DNA of 64,000 nt from Dryas octopetala (lineage: Eukaryota; Streptophyta; Magnoliopsida; Rosales; Rosaceae), in NCBI GenBank assembly GCA_963921425.1, contig OY992836.1, forward strand, positions 10,447,304-10,511,303, in the 5' to 3' direction. Position 1 is the stretch's first letter; each line of letters opens with the position of its first letter. A program made the translations under genes and the position numbers. The notes beneath the pieces were generated by a model, which did no database searches, was not told the origin of the DNA, and saw only the letters and a list, made by a program, of their open reading frames with translations. Shown one piece after another: positions 46,833-58,492 of this stretch.

Positions 46833-48128
46833 TTTTTCTCCTGTGATTAACTTAATTGTAAGTTATGACACGCACCTGCTGCAGCTAGTATATAAGATGA
46901 GACCTTAATTATAAGATGGAGATCGAGTGAGAGTGTGAAAGAGATTGAGGGAGTTTATGCACAAATATATAGAGGGGATGTGGTTGGCGATTTGTAAGTA
47001 TTAATTAGTAAGTTATCAAACGCACCTGCATCGATCTAATAGTTAGTATATTTTTTTTTTGGTCAACTAATAGTTAGTATATATATAGGAGGACTTTTAG
47101 TTGTGCCCCATCGAATATTCGAATTGCGTTCCTTTTCATGCCATCATGTACATGTAAAAATAATCAAGATGTCTAATAGTCATGAAACGCACATACATCG
47201 ATCTAATAGTTAGTATATATATATATATATATGATGGTGTTACGGTGGGCTGACGTATCGGGTGAGGTAATACAAACTCAAAGGAGAATTAAGCCTTGTG
47301 TAACCGCAGAGAGAGAAAGAGAGAAGAAGGAGAGAGAGAGAGAGGGTCTGCTGTACGAGTGTACGTCATCACACTGCGTAAGAGCTTACATACATAAATT
47401 TTTGTTTATTCTATTTGAATACATAAATCTTTGGTTGTTGATTCTAAAGAAATGGTTTGCAAAAAGATTGATTATAAAGAAATAGCTTTTTTTTATCAAG
47501 TAGTTATTAGTCTAGTGGGATTTAAGAAAAAAAAATTATGGGTACATCTTAAAAAATATGGATATGTATAATTGCAACACAAATATACTACTAAACAATA
47601 GTACCCCTATTTTGACCAAATAATTAGCAAAACAATAAGTTAGTACATTTTAATTGTTACCAAATGTGTATTTTTTGGTCAAATAAGAGCAGATGTATTA
47701 AAACTTAAAAGCCCAAAAGGCAAGCTCACAACACATAAGCCCAAAACCTGGCAAAAACCAAAACAAGGGCACAACCCATCAAACAAACAAAAAAACAAGA
47801 GCCAAAACGACAACAAAATCTCCCAAAGCTAGCACTAACCAAAACCCACAGCCAGCCATCCAGCCACCACAGCCTCATCACCGCCTTTACATTACCTAAG
47901 AAGAAAGTCTTGCTTATCTATCCATGAAACCCAAATCCATTACATAGTTGAGAAACCAACGATTACAAACACACTGCAGTACTCCACAGTCCACATTACC
48001 AAACAAAAAAAGTTGGTTGTCAATGTTTGGTTTGACACCCTTGACTTTGACCTTTTAGGGGTGTCAAAATGTTGAAGCCAAAATCTTGTTTGTATTTGTT
48101 AAGAAACAGAAGTAAGAAAAAACAGAAA
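46833..48128. other. CAD6 upstream region, no gene
   Basis: Promoter flank of CAD6: TATA-like ATATATAG at about 46965, then TGACGTA at 47251 in GGGCTGACGTATCGGGTGAG and GCGTAAGAGCTTAC at 47377. A (TA)n tract (about 47214-47232) and GA-rich tract (about 47309-47345) are present; a CATCGATCTAATAGTTAGTA word is repeated at about 47029 and 47193. No coding region. Confidence 0.5.
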
Positions 48129-48490
48129 GGGTTAAATACAAAATCCACGAACTTTACAGTGAATTTCAATTTGGTCCACTAACTATAAAAAGTGTCAATT
48201 TGATCCACGAACTTTTCAAGTTGTACCAAAGCAGTACAAATGTTAACTTTCATTGAAAAATTTAATGAAAACTGGTCATGTGCACAGCCAGTGACCACAT
48301 TTTCAAAGGCATTTTAGTTCGTCCATCACATTTTCATGTGATCAATTCCGTTAATTTTTTGATGAAAATTAACATTTGTACTAGTTTGATACAATTTGAA
48401 AAGTTCGTGGACTAAATTGACACTTTTTATAATTAGTGGACCAAATTGAGATTCACTGTAAAGTTCATGGACCATTTTTGTATTTAACCC
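48129..48490. mobile_element. MITE with long inverted repeats (MULE-type)
   Basis: 362 bp, almost entirely an inverted repeat. The left end GGGTTAAATACAAAATCCAC pairs with the reverse complement of the right end, GGGTTAAATACAAAAATGGT, and pairing continues for about 150 bases (ACTTTACAGTGAAT, AATTTGGTCCACTAA). Flanked by AAACAGAAA (48120-48128) and AAACAGAAC (48491-48499), an 8-of-9 target duplication typical of Mutator-type elements. No coding capacity. Confidence 0.88.
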
Positions 48491-48499
48491 AAACAGAAC

Positions 48500-49753
48500 A
48501 AGTATAAAAAATAAGATAAAAAAACTGTCATGAAAGAGAAAAGTTGCCGCATGAAACATTAAAATAAAATAAAAAATCATTGAGATTAAATACCAAATCT
48601 GATTTTTTTTTTTTTTTAATGAAATAGAATTTTATTATAGCTCAATTGGAACTGCATAAGAAGATTTATCTTGCTACAGGCACAACAAAGAAATAGCAAA
48701 GAAATAAACATAGCATAATTAACGAGCTAATTAATCTATGAGCTACTCAATTGGCTTAACGAGAAACATGATCTATATATAGAGAGACCCCCCTACGCGC
48801 CTAATAGGAAGTCAATATCATCTAACTAATGGAAGAAATGATACCATGCATACACATAATCAAACAGCTGTATTCAAAAATTTCTCTATATATACCACCT
48901 CTCTAATTAATGGAAGTAAGGTTCACATATAAAAAAGCTAGTGAGTTCCAAATTTATTACAAAAAACGGTACAAAAATGTAATACCCAAGTATATATTTT
49001 TGTTCAAATAATTAGTTTAATAATATTTTGTCCAATGTGTTTGAAAGAAATCCGAACTCCGATCCCCAGAGAAGAGAAGCATTGCCTTGAAAACAATAAG
49101 CTAATATTCTTTTATAGCAGCCAGACAAAATATTATTATGTCAATACATATTTTTTAAGAACATTCGCTTTAATTTGCAGCCACAATAAGCACCATTATA
49201 TTAATTATTAGGTGATTCAGTCATTTTCTAGAGATATGTGATTCAGTCTTTTTCTAGACATCAAGATAAATTGTGACTCACTCCTACAGAGTTCCTAGTA
49301 CTTATTATAGATGAAGAGATTGAATGAATATTTATGAGTCTCTTTAAATACTTAGCCCATTCAAAGGAAAAAATTATTGTATAAAGCCATCAAATGTGAT
49401 CTCTTTCTCACAAAATATATACATGTGATATCCACTTTTATACAATAAAACCCATATACAGACTCGCAATGCTGGACTAGCAATAACTGAACAATTAACT
49501 ACTATGCATACAGGCTAGGGATTACAAAACAAAGACAAACTAAAACCTCACCTGAAATTTGATTCCCAAATAACAAAATCATTCCATTTATTCTTTTATT
49601 TAAGATACCTCCCATCATTCCATTTATTCTTTTATTTAAGATTCGTCCTATCACATTCCACTGATAGTGCGACGAAAGGTCTACAAAACACAAGCAAAAA
49701 GAAAGTTTTAGACTGTTTGGCTGATTTAAGATCCATCTGTTTGGCTGCAAAAG
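48500..49753. other. intergenic between CAD6 and CAD7
   Basis: AT-rich with no gene. A short direct duplication of TCATTCCATTTATTCTTTTATTTAAGAT occurs at about 49580 and 49614, in the CAD7 3' flank. Confidence 0.5.
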
Positions 49754-51171
49754 TTAGGAGGTAGACTTCAATGTGTTTCCAATGTCGATGACGAACCGGT
49801 ATCTGACATCTGCTTTAGCGAGGCGCTCCATTGCAGTATTCACGTAATCAATTGGGATAACCTCAATTTTAGCAGTTATGTTGTGTTTTGCTGTAAAATC
49901 AATCATCTCTTGTGTCTCCTTCAAACCTCCGATGTTACTGCCACCCACTATCTTCCTTCCTGTAATTGCAAAATGAAAGGTTTGTTAAGAAACGATAATC
50001 TACTTCAAATGCATGCACATCATAATGATCATGAGTATATCATATGCTCACCCATGAGCAGAGGAAAAATGGGAAGCTCATGAGGCTTGTCTGGTGCACC
50101 AAGCAAGACAAGCTTTCCATGATACTTCAATAAACGAATCAAAGGCAACAGAGGATGGGCTGCAGAAACTGTGTCAATGATACCATCTATTGTTCCCATG
50201 ACAGCCTACAAAATCAACAAAACCAAATTAATATACCAATTACTCATCAAGAAATAAAACTTGTTCGATCAAATAATCACCTTGATCTGATCTTGGTCAC
50301 GACTGACCACAAACGAATCAGCACTAAGTTGTTTGATAGCTTCATCCTTCTTATTAGGAGAGGTAATGATGACTGTAACCTTAACCCCCATAGCCTTTGC
50401 AAACTTGACAGCACAATGGCCCAGACCACCTAAGCCAACCATACCCACATGCATACCGGGTTTGTCAAGTCAATAATATCTGAAGGGACTGTAAGTTGTA
50501 ATCCCAGCACACAGCAGAGGAGCAGCACCATCAAGTGGTAGGTTGTTTGGAATACGTATTACAAAGTGATCGTCGGACACCATGATGTCAGAGTAACCGC
50601 CATATGTGGTGGTTCCGTCGTGGTATTTGGCACCGTAGGTGAGTATGAATTTGGGGCAGTAATTCTCCAAATTGTTGGCACAGTTATCACAGGATTGACA
50701 TGATCCCACCAAGCACTCAACACCAACCTTGTCCCCAACTTTGAATTTTTGTACTTTGCGGCCTACTTCTGTCACTTCACCAACAATCTCATGCCTGCAT
50801 AATCCACCAACAGCTCAAATTACTAAAAATGTTCAGTGTATTGGTATGAAAATGTTTACTTACCTGGGAACCAGAGGATAGGTAGAAAGCCCCCACTCAT
50901 TTTTGACCATGTGAAGGTCCGAATGGCATATCCCACAGTATAATACTTTGATCGTCACGTCTTTCTCTCCCGTTTCTCTGCAACCAAATAGGTTCAATAT
51001 ATATTAGAGAACAAATCAAAAGCCGAAAAGAATCAAGAATTAGATTGAGAAGATGGAATAATTAATTAAAGACCTTCTTGAGAATTTGAAGGGAGAGAGA
51101 ACACCAGATGGATCTCTTGCAGCCCACCCAAAGGCCTTCTTGGGGTGTTCTTGCTCTGGAGATTTTGCCAT
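49754..51171 (-). pseudogene. CAD7: full-length CAD with a nonsense codon
   Basis: All five exons are present with correct splice sites and normal lengths: complement(join(49754..49959, 50052..50205, 50281..50794, 50864..50977, 51074..51171)). However, codon 179 is TGA (50470-50472), giving SPFRYY-stop where paralogs have [12 protein letters not shown]. The junction of exons 2 and 3 now encodes VPRHE instead of VPGHE, altering the Gly before a catalytic zinc ligand. Other odd changes: ECLVGSC for [15 protein letters not shown] for ISTSPNKK, and GTIDG for GTMDG. The truncated product would lack the cofactor domain. It looks recently dead; a sequencing error at the stop is possible but would not explain the other changes. 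Confidence 0.85.
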
Positions 51172-53097
51172 TTCTCTCTTGTAGGTTTTAGTGTAAGAGT
51201 GTGAGTCTCAAGTAGTGATCCTGAGGGTAGACTAATTTATATATATGCATTGCCACTTGTCCCATTGACATGTCAATCGCTTAAAATCACCGTTTCGACT
51301 TGGCAACACGAATGGACTCCTTTTCATGCACCATGACACCTTTGGCTTCGCTTCCATTTGTACTCTTCTCCCTATATATTCCTTTCTTCCCTAATTTGTT
51401 TCTCACCAAAAATAGAATGCTTCTTACATTACATTTTCTTTTCTCACAATTCTTCCTGTCGGTTAAATCTCCCCCCCACATGCCATTTTTGTTTTTTCGC
51501 TGAAATTGTAATCGAACCTTTACACCCAAGCAACTGTACTTTTCATGTAATCCTGGTTTAGTCTGTTTTGACCCTTCCTACTTTCCTAGCTCATCTTCTA
51601 TCGTTTTAATTGCCTCTCGAATTGAACCTCGAAACATGCGCACTCAATATATGTGCGTGTTTGAGTAATCTGCCTTATAAGAAATTGTTCACATTCACAC
51701 CTATCATCATGCCGTCCACTTAGGTTCGAAGGAGAGAAATTTTACTGTAACAGTGATATGGCTGATTTGGTATTCAAACCCAATAACATGATGGTACGTA
51801 TATATATATATATATGCTTTTATATTTCATCATATAAAACTTCTTCCAATTTTAAAATAAAACCTATCTCATGAGATGCTAAATCAGTCTTTATCCCTAT
51901 TATAGGTAAGTTTTTTTCCAGTTCGAAGTATTGCTAGTGTGACAGTGACGTGGAGTTATGTGTAGTTTTAAAATTGTGACAAATTTAATTTGTGTTATTT
52001 ATAAAAATTATTAGGTATAATCGTTATATCGCCACGTGATGTAACCGATTCACATATAAGGATATTATATTTTTAGGCTATAATATTAATAATGTCCAAA
52101 CATATAAGTTGGTTATACCATGTAACAGTGTATCAGTTATTCTAAATAATTTCTCGTTATTTATGAGGACTTTTAGTTGTGCCGGCCCCATCAAATTGCG
52201 CTCTATTTCATGTCACCATGTACATGTAAAAATAATCAAGACGTCTACACTCTACAAACACTACAAAATTACATGGATGTTCTAAAAAATCATCAAATTA
52301 TGTACATAATTGCTATGTAAAAAAATATGTATATATATATTTACTATAGCCTTAGACGTTGTCAAATTTCTTTTGTAGCCACCACAAATTAAATATTACT
52401 TTGTGGTTCTCTCTTAACAAATTTTCTCTCATTTGCTTGAAAACCGTGGTAAATTTGCACTATCTACTAGGCATGTAGTAGAAACGTAAACAAGGCAAAC
52501 CAAAAGCTCATCCCAAATTTAATTTTCAAATTAACAATTCATTCTAATTATTCAGTGGGAAACGTTATCCATAGTGTATTTTTATGATCGAAATCATTCA
52601 TTTTTTAAATAATTATTTGAAGATCGTTTCTATAAAAAAATCAATTAAATCGGAAATCGTTTGGTCATATGATCGTTATCAAATAAACAAACGCTGAATC
52701 AAATTGTTATCAAAATCATCTTATTTATTTTATCACAGTTACATAATCAAACGATTTACAATTTGATTAATTTTTTGTAGAGATGATCTTCATAGTTAAA
52801 TATAAAAATAAACAGTTCCGATTATGAATTTATATTGCAGAATAAGAATAATAAAAAAGAAGGTCGGTGGAGAAGATAAATTGAAAAAGGTAAATAGCAT
52901 TCCTCTTATTCAGTTATTCTAACTTCAAACTGCTATATTGTGTGAAGGAAAATACAACATTCAACCCAAGACTAATTGGGAATAAGTAGAGATCGAGACC
53001 CAAAACCTATTATTTTCCAACGTGGAACAACACACTTCTTATTCACCTTTGTGCTCATATGTGAAGATGAGTTCACAATAACATACAAAATTTAAAT
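51172..53097. other. intergenic between CAD7 and CAD8
   Basis: Holds the CAD7 upstream flank (TATA-like TTATATATATG at about 51237), a (TA)n tract at about 51801-51815 and a MITE at 52015-52152. No gene recognised in the remainder. Confidence 0.5.
52015..52152. mobile_element. MITE-like element, family member 2
   Basis: AAATTATTAGGTATAATCG at the left pairs with the reverse complement of the right end, AAATTATTTAGAATAACTG. It shares the block order GATGTAACC, AAGGATATTAT, CTATAATATTAATAA and AACAGTGTAT with 8885-9060. Superfamily not assigned. Confidence 0.5.
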
Positions 53098-56000
53098 TTA
53101 AGAGACAGACTTTAATGTATTTCCAATGTCAATAACAAATCGGTATCTGACATCTGCTTTGCTAAGACGTTCTATGGCAGTGTTTACATAATCAATTGGA
53201 ACAACCTCGATTTCAGCTGTTATGTTGTGCTTCCCAGCAAAGTCAATCATCTCCTGTGTCTCCTTCATACTTCCTATGCAAGAACCAGCTACTATCTTCC
53301 TTCCTGTAATTTTCAGTATAAACAAACGGCTGTCAATACAACAATCATCCAATTCAAATCCACAGCTAAAAATGTACATGCTATGAATATATATCAACAT
53401 ATATATATGTTCCACACTTCCACTATCCCAATGATAAAAGTAAGCTATATATATTGTGATATTCTTACCCATGACTAAAGAAAAAACTGGAAGCTCAGGA
53501 GGCTTTTCTGGAGCACCAACCATGACAAGCTTTCCATGAGACTTTAACAAACCAATCAAAGGCAACAGAGGGTGGGCTGCAGACACTGTGTCAATGATAC
53601 CATCCATTGTGCCCATGGCAGCCTACACATATATTAATCAACAAAAATGAGTAACATATATCTCTTAATTAAGCTTAATCGAGTACTTAAAGGCCTAAGT
53701 TCGACAAGTAATAATGACCTGCATTTGATCTTGGTCACGGCTGACCAAAAATGAATCGGCACCAAGATGTTCAATTGCTTCCTCCTTCTTATTAGGGGAG
53801 GTACTAATGACTGTAACCTTAACCCCCATAGCCTTTGCAAACTTGACAGCAACATGGCCTAGACCACCCAAGCCAACCACACCCACATGCATTCCAGGTT
53901 TGTCAAGTCCAAAATATCTCAAAGGGCTGTAAGTTGTAATCCCAGCACATAGCAGAGGAGCAGCACCATCAAGAGGCAGGTTGTCCGGAACACGGACTAC
54001 GAAGTGCTCGTCAGCCACCATGATGTTAGAGTAACCGCCATATGTGATGGTTCCGTCATGGTACTTGGCACCATAGGTGTGTATCCATTTGGGGCAGTAA
54101 TTCTCCAAATCGTTGGCACAGCTATCACAAGATTGGCAAGATCCCACCATGCATCCAACACCTACCTTGTCTCCAACTTTGAATTTTTCTACTTTGCTCC
54201 CTACCTCTGTCACTTCACCAACCATCTCATGCCTGCATAATCCAACTCATATTTAGAGTTTAAACCTCTCCGTCCCTTCTGCCCTTCTTTTGTCCAAAAG
54301 GAAATACTGAAATCTTTTTTACTGTTATCTAAATGATTTAATTAAAAGGTACTCTAAAAAGTACACCTAATTAGCTTTTATATATATTCATTTTGTAATT
54401 GAGCCAATTTCTTTCTATGACATCAAAATAGGCTAGAAAAATGCTCCTTATTGGACACTCCACTTTACAAACTAATTACAATTTGACATGCATATAATTT
54501 TTTTTCGGCGTATTAAAGAAAATATTATTCAATTAATGTCAAAGAAAAAAAGCTAATGATCATTGTTTAAATCAATTCATATAAAATATTGTGATTGACT
54601 TGAGAAGAGTAATAGGGCCGATCATTGTTTAACTTTTAATATATCCTTAAAAATGCATAGTGGTTATAGGCAAGGAAGAAAATTTCGAAATTTTCGGCGA
54701 AATTTCGCCGAAAATTTCGTTTTTTAGGAAGGGGGAGATTTTATCTCAATCCCATAATTTCTCGGCAAACTTTCGATTATTTCGCCGAAATTTCGCTGCC
54801 TAATTACGTGTGTGGCCGTCTTCTTTTCGCGAGATGTTGTCGAAATTTCACCGAAATTTTGACGAAATCTCGGCGAAATTTCATTTTTCAAAGCAAATTT
54901 TGATCTTCACTTTGTCGGAGGGAGAGGAGGAAGAGATCCGGGGTCCCGAGATGGGGAGGAAGAGATCCGGGGAGGGACCCATTGCCGGAGGGAGAGAAGA
55001 GATCCGGGGAGGGAGAGAAGAGATCTGGAGAGGGAGATCGGGGAGGGAGAGGGAGGAGAGATCGGGGAGGGGGAGGGGGGAGGAGAGATCGGGGAGGGGG
55101 AGGGAGGAGGAGGGAGAGGGAGGAGAAATCAGGGAGGGGGAGGGACTGAGGGACTGAGAGAAAGAGAAAGAGAAGGTCTGCAACTAAGCACAGATCCTAC
55201 ATCAAACAGTTTGTTATTGACTGAGAACAGAGAAATGAAAGAAAGGAAGAAAGAGAAGTTCACGGGGTAAAGGAAGAAAAGAACACTTGTAGTTTACTAT
55301 TTACCTTTATGTGTAATTGTGTATTATTATACTATTATGATATTATCCATCAATATCATGATAAAGGAAAATCATCTAATCTTTCCAAAAATACAAGCTG
55401 ACTTTTCTCCTTCTTTTACTTTTACAAGGAATACATCATAATAAGTTGAAATAAAAGTATAGATTAATCTATTTCAATATTGTTATTTCCTATTATCTTG
55501 AATAATTCTTTTTTAACATTGATTTCTCAACTTGTTTGGATATATGTTGTTTTACCACTTCATCTATGTGTTGTGCCTTGCAATATATCACTAAAACTAG
55601 GCTAACTTAAGAGAAAAAAAAAAAAAAAAATTTAGGGTTGATTGAGATTTGAGACTTTTGGGCAATTAAAAAGAAAAAAAAAAGATTTGGGGTTTCTTTT
55701 AGCCGTTTTGGTATTTCGTTTAGTTATTTTTAGACCCTAATACAATTTTATATAAAACATAATTAAAAATACCTAAAGGGCCTAAATCCTCATATTCTAT
55801 ACCATATCTTAAACAATATAGAATATATAAGATTTAGTGTATAAATTATAGAGTATAAAGAATATTAAAGTGTATGGAGTATATTGAGTTTAGTATTAGG
55901 ATTTAGTCTATAAATTATAGAGTATAAAGAATATACTAATTTTATTTATTTATTATACTAATTTTATTTAACAGTATTTGCCTCCATCGCGCATTATATT

Positions 56001-57103
56001 CACCTTATATCACATAAAACCTACCATATAATTTGGTTTCTTCAATATTTTTTATTAATGTAATAGATAATATGTTAAATAAACATATGGTCAAGTTTCA
56101 TTCAAAATTTCTGTATTTTGATAGCAATTTTTGTCGTTTTTGTCTAATTTTGTCTAATTTTGTCGAAATCGAAATTTTAACCGAAATTTCCGCGAAAATT
56201 TCCGTCGAAAATTTCCTTGAAAGCGAAATTTTACTCCTTGGTTATAGGGTTTTGTTTCCCAACTGTTGTGCTCATAAGTGTCGTTGAATTTTGTTTCTAT
56301 TGATGTGATTTTCTATGCACCTCGATAGCTCTTTCTAATCAAAACAAAAAGTCAACAACAATTTAACTAATAATTTCTTTTTTTAAAAGAAGTATTAGAG
56401 GATCGAGTAGAGGCACTAATTATTATCCGACTGTTTTTTATTTATCAATTTTTGGGCCCACACATAACCTTATTAATTTATTTGGTAGTTGGTAGTTTGG
56501 TACAAAACATGAGATAATAGTACGTTGGTGACGAGAAAAAAAAAAAAAAAAACAAAGAGTAAAGATTAGGTACGTACCCGGGAACAAGAGGATAGGTGGA
56601 AGAGCCCCATTCAGTAGACACCCATTCATTCTTGACAATATGAAGGTCCGAATGGCATATCCCACAGTATAAAACTTTGAACGTCACGTCTTTCTCCCCC
56701 GTTTCTCTGCAACCAAATTAATCAGTTCCATCAATTTCAGAGAACAATTAATCCAAATTAGAATCCCTTCCTTTTGATGTGAAAGCCTCTATATATGAGG
56801 CTGATTGTTTGGGTCTTAATTGCTAGGCCAAGTGTAGTGTCTGGTTAGTTGTGTGTTATTTGGCTGTAAAGCCTCTATTGTACCCAAAAAAAAATAAAAT
56901 TATAAATATATCAAGGAGGAAATGAATACCCAGATAAACAAAAATAAATAAATAAAAGAAGATGGAATGAGCTGAGGTGGAGAAGGTAAATTAATTAGTA
57001 ATAACCTTCTTGAGAATTTGAATGGAGAAAGAAGACCAGATGAATCTCTGGCAGCCCAACCAAAGGCTTTCCTGGGATGTTCTTGCTCTGGAGATTTCGC
57101 CAT
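53098..57103 (-). CDS. CAD8: cinnamyl-alcohol / mannitol dehydrogenase (ELI3 type)
   Basis: 366 aa, complement(join(53098..53303, 53469..53622, 53719..54232, 56578..56706, 57006..57103)), reading frame intact. Motifs: [24 protein letters not shown]...[31 protein letters not shown]. Exon 2 is 129 instead of 114 bases: an in-frame addition makes [14 protein letters not shown], apparently a local duplication of the GAATGG block, in the loop between the two catalytic zinc ligands. Intron 2 is 2345 bases, against about 100-150 in paralogs, because of a 1.57-kb transposon at 54671-56240. The promoter has TATATAG near 57171 and a TGACGC motif at 57218. Confidence 0.9.
54671..56240. mobile_element. 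non-autonomous hAT-like element in CAD8 intron 2
   Basis: The left end CAAGGAAGAAAATTTCG pairs with the reverse complement of the right end, CAAGGAGTAAAATTTCG. Flanking copies of GTTATAGG (54663-54670 and 56241-56248) form an 8-bp target duplication, as for hAT elements; the match can be stretched to 10 bases (TGGTTATAGG), so a MULE is not excluded. Both ends hold many CGAAATTTCG-type palindromic words. Inside is a GA-rich block (54915-55180), translatable only as low-complexity Arg/Glu/Gly sequence, and AT-rich filler. No transposase. Confidence 0.8.
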
Positions 57104-57512
57104 TTTCTCTCTTTTATAAATTTGTTAAGAGTGTGAGTCTGAATTAGAGATTGAGGGGCTTTATGCCATTTATATAGAGAGATGGAGAGAGAGAGGGGCT
57201 TTGGTGCAGGGTTGGGATGACGCATTGCATGAGCAAATTGGGGGGTCAGAGAAGGAAATATCATGATGTAAGACGTAAATTCATATTGCTGACTGCTGAC
57301 TGCTGAGTGCCTGCTACTATGCTGGAAATGGAATCTTTTAGTGAACCGGTCAATTAAACCATACCAATTAATTTGGTGTGATCATCTAACCTATAGCGAT
57401 TGGACATATGCCAATATTTAATCAAATAATTAGGGGTAGATCTAAATTTTAATTATACTTTAGACAGGAATCTAATATTTATTTGGAAACCACTTATATA
57501 TATAGAAAATTT
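57104..57512. other. CAD8 upstream region
   Basis: Promoter flank of CAD8 with a TATA-like TTTATATAG (57170-57178), GA-rich tract and GGGATGACGCATTGCATGAG (57214-57233). It ends at the probable left border of the second MULE. Confidence 0.45.
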
Positions 57513-58492
57513 GGGTTAAATACCTAATCCCAATAATGTTTTAGAAAACCAGTAAGATCATATAATTTTTTGGTTGGGCTACTAATTTATGGAGTTAATT
57601 TTCAGAATAGGTCACAAACTAACAACCAGTTTCTATTGGGCCTTATTGTTGACGGATTTGCCCTTTGGCCCATATCTGACGGAACTTGAAATTCGTTAAA
57701 ATAGTTATGTTGTGATCGTCATTAAAATATGACTCTTTTAAATTGGGTCGTTTGGCCGCTTCTTTTTTTTTCTGTTTTCGTTTGTGATCGTCTCTCTCAC
57801 GCAAATATTCTCTGCATTTTTTCGTGCAATTTCTGGAGATTTTGATGTGAGTTTGGTGAGCTCGCTTGGTTGTAAAGGTATGTGATCGCTCTCTGTTTTT
57901 CTTCGTTTCTTTTTGCTCGTTTGGTTGTGCGATTTTGTGAATTGATGCTGTGTCAATGTTGAAGTTTATTGTAGGTTTTGATTTCGCATGTAATTTAGGG
58001 TTTTTCATTGATTGTTTAGACTTTGTGATCTTCATTGTGAGTTTGAACTATGTTTTTTCTTCAAAATCTGAGTATATGATGAAACTCACAATGAATTATT
58101 TGTCTGGATTATGTTTCTTCTGAATTTGTGCTATTATTTTTCCTAGGGTTTGAGTTGTGATTTTTGTTATCTTTGTGTAACTTTTGAATTTTTTCAAGTT
58201 TTGTATATTGTTTAATTTTGGACTTTAGGCTTGGCTCTGTTTTCCCTTATGTATTTGATTTGATTACTATTTCTCGTTATGTATGTTATTGTTATATTAT
58301 TATGGTTTCTGCATTAGAGTTATTATTCTGTAATTTTGGAGTTCAGTCACAGCTTCTAATAATAAATTTAGGCATTAATAGTAGTGTAATTTAGGCATTA
58401 ATTATGGAGCTCAGTCACAATTGCTTATTACCTTCTAAGTTCAGTCACAGTTTTTATTAATTATTGTTTTTTTGTTTTTAATCTTAAAGGTG

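Noticed and set aside
54810..55183. Arg/Glu/Gly-rich and Ser/Pro-rich frames
   Set aside because: GA-rich low-complexity block in a transposon within the CAD8 intron, readable on both strands.
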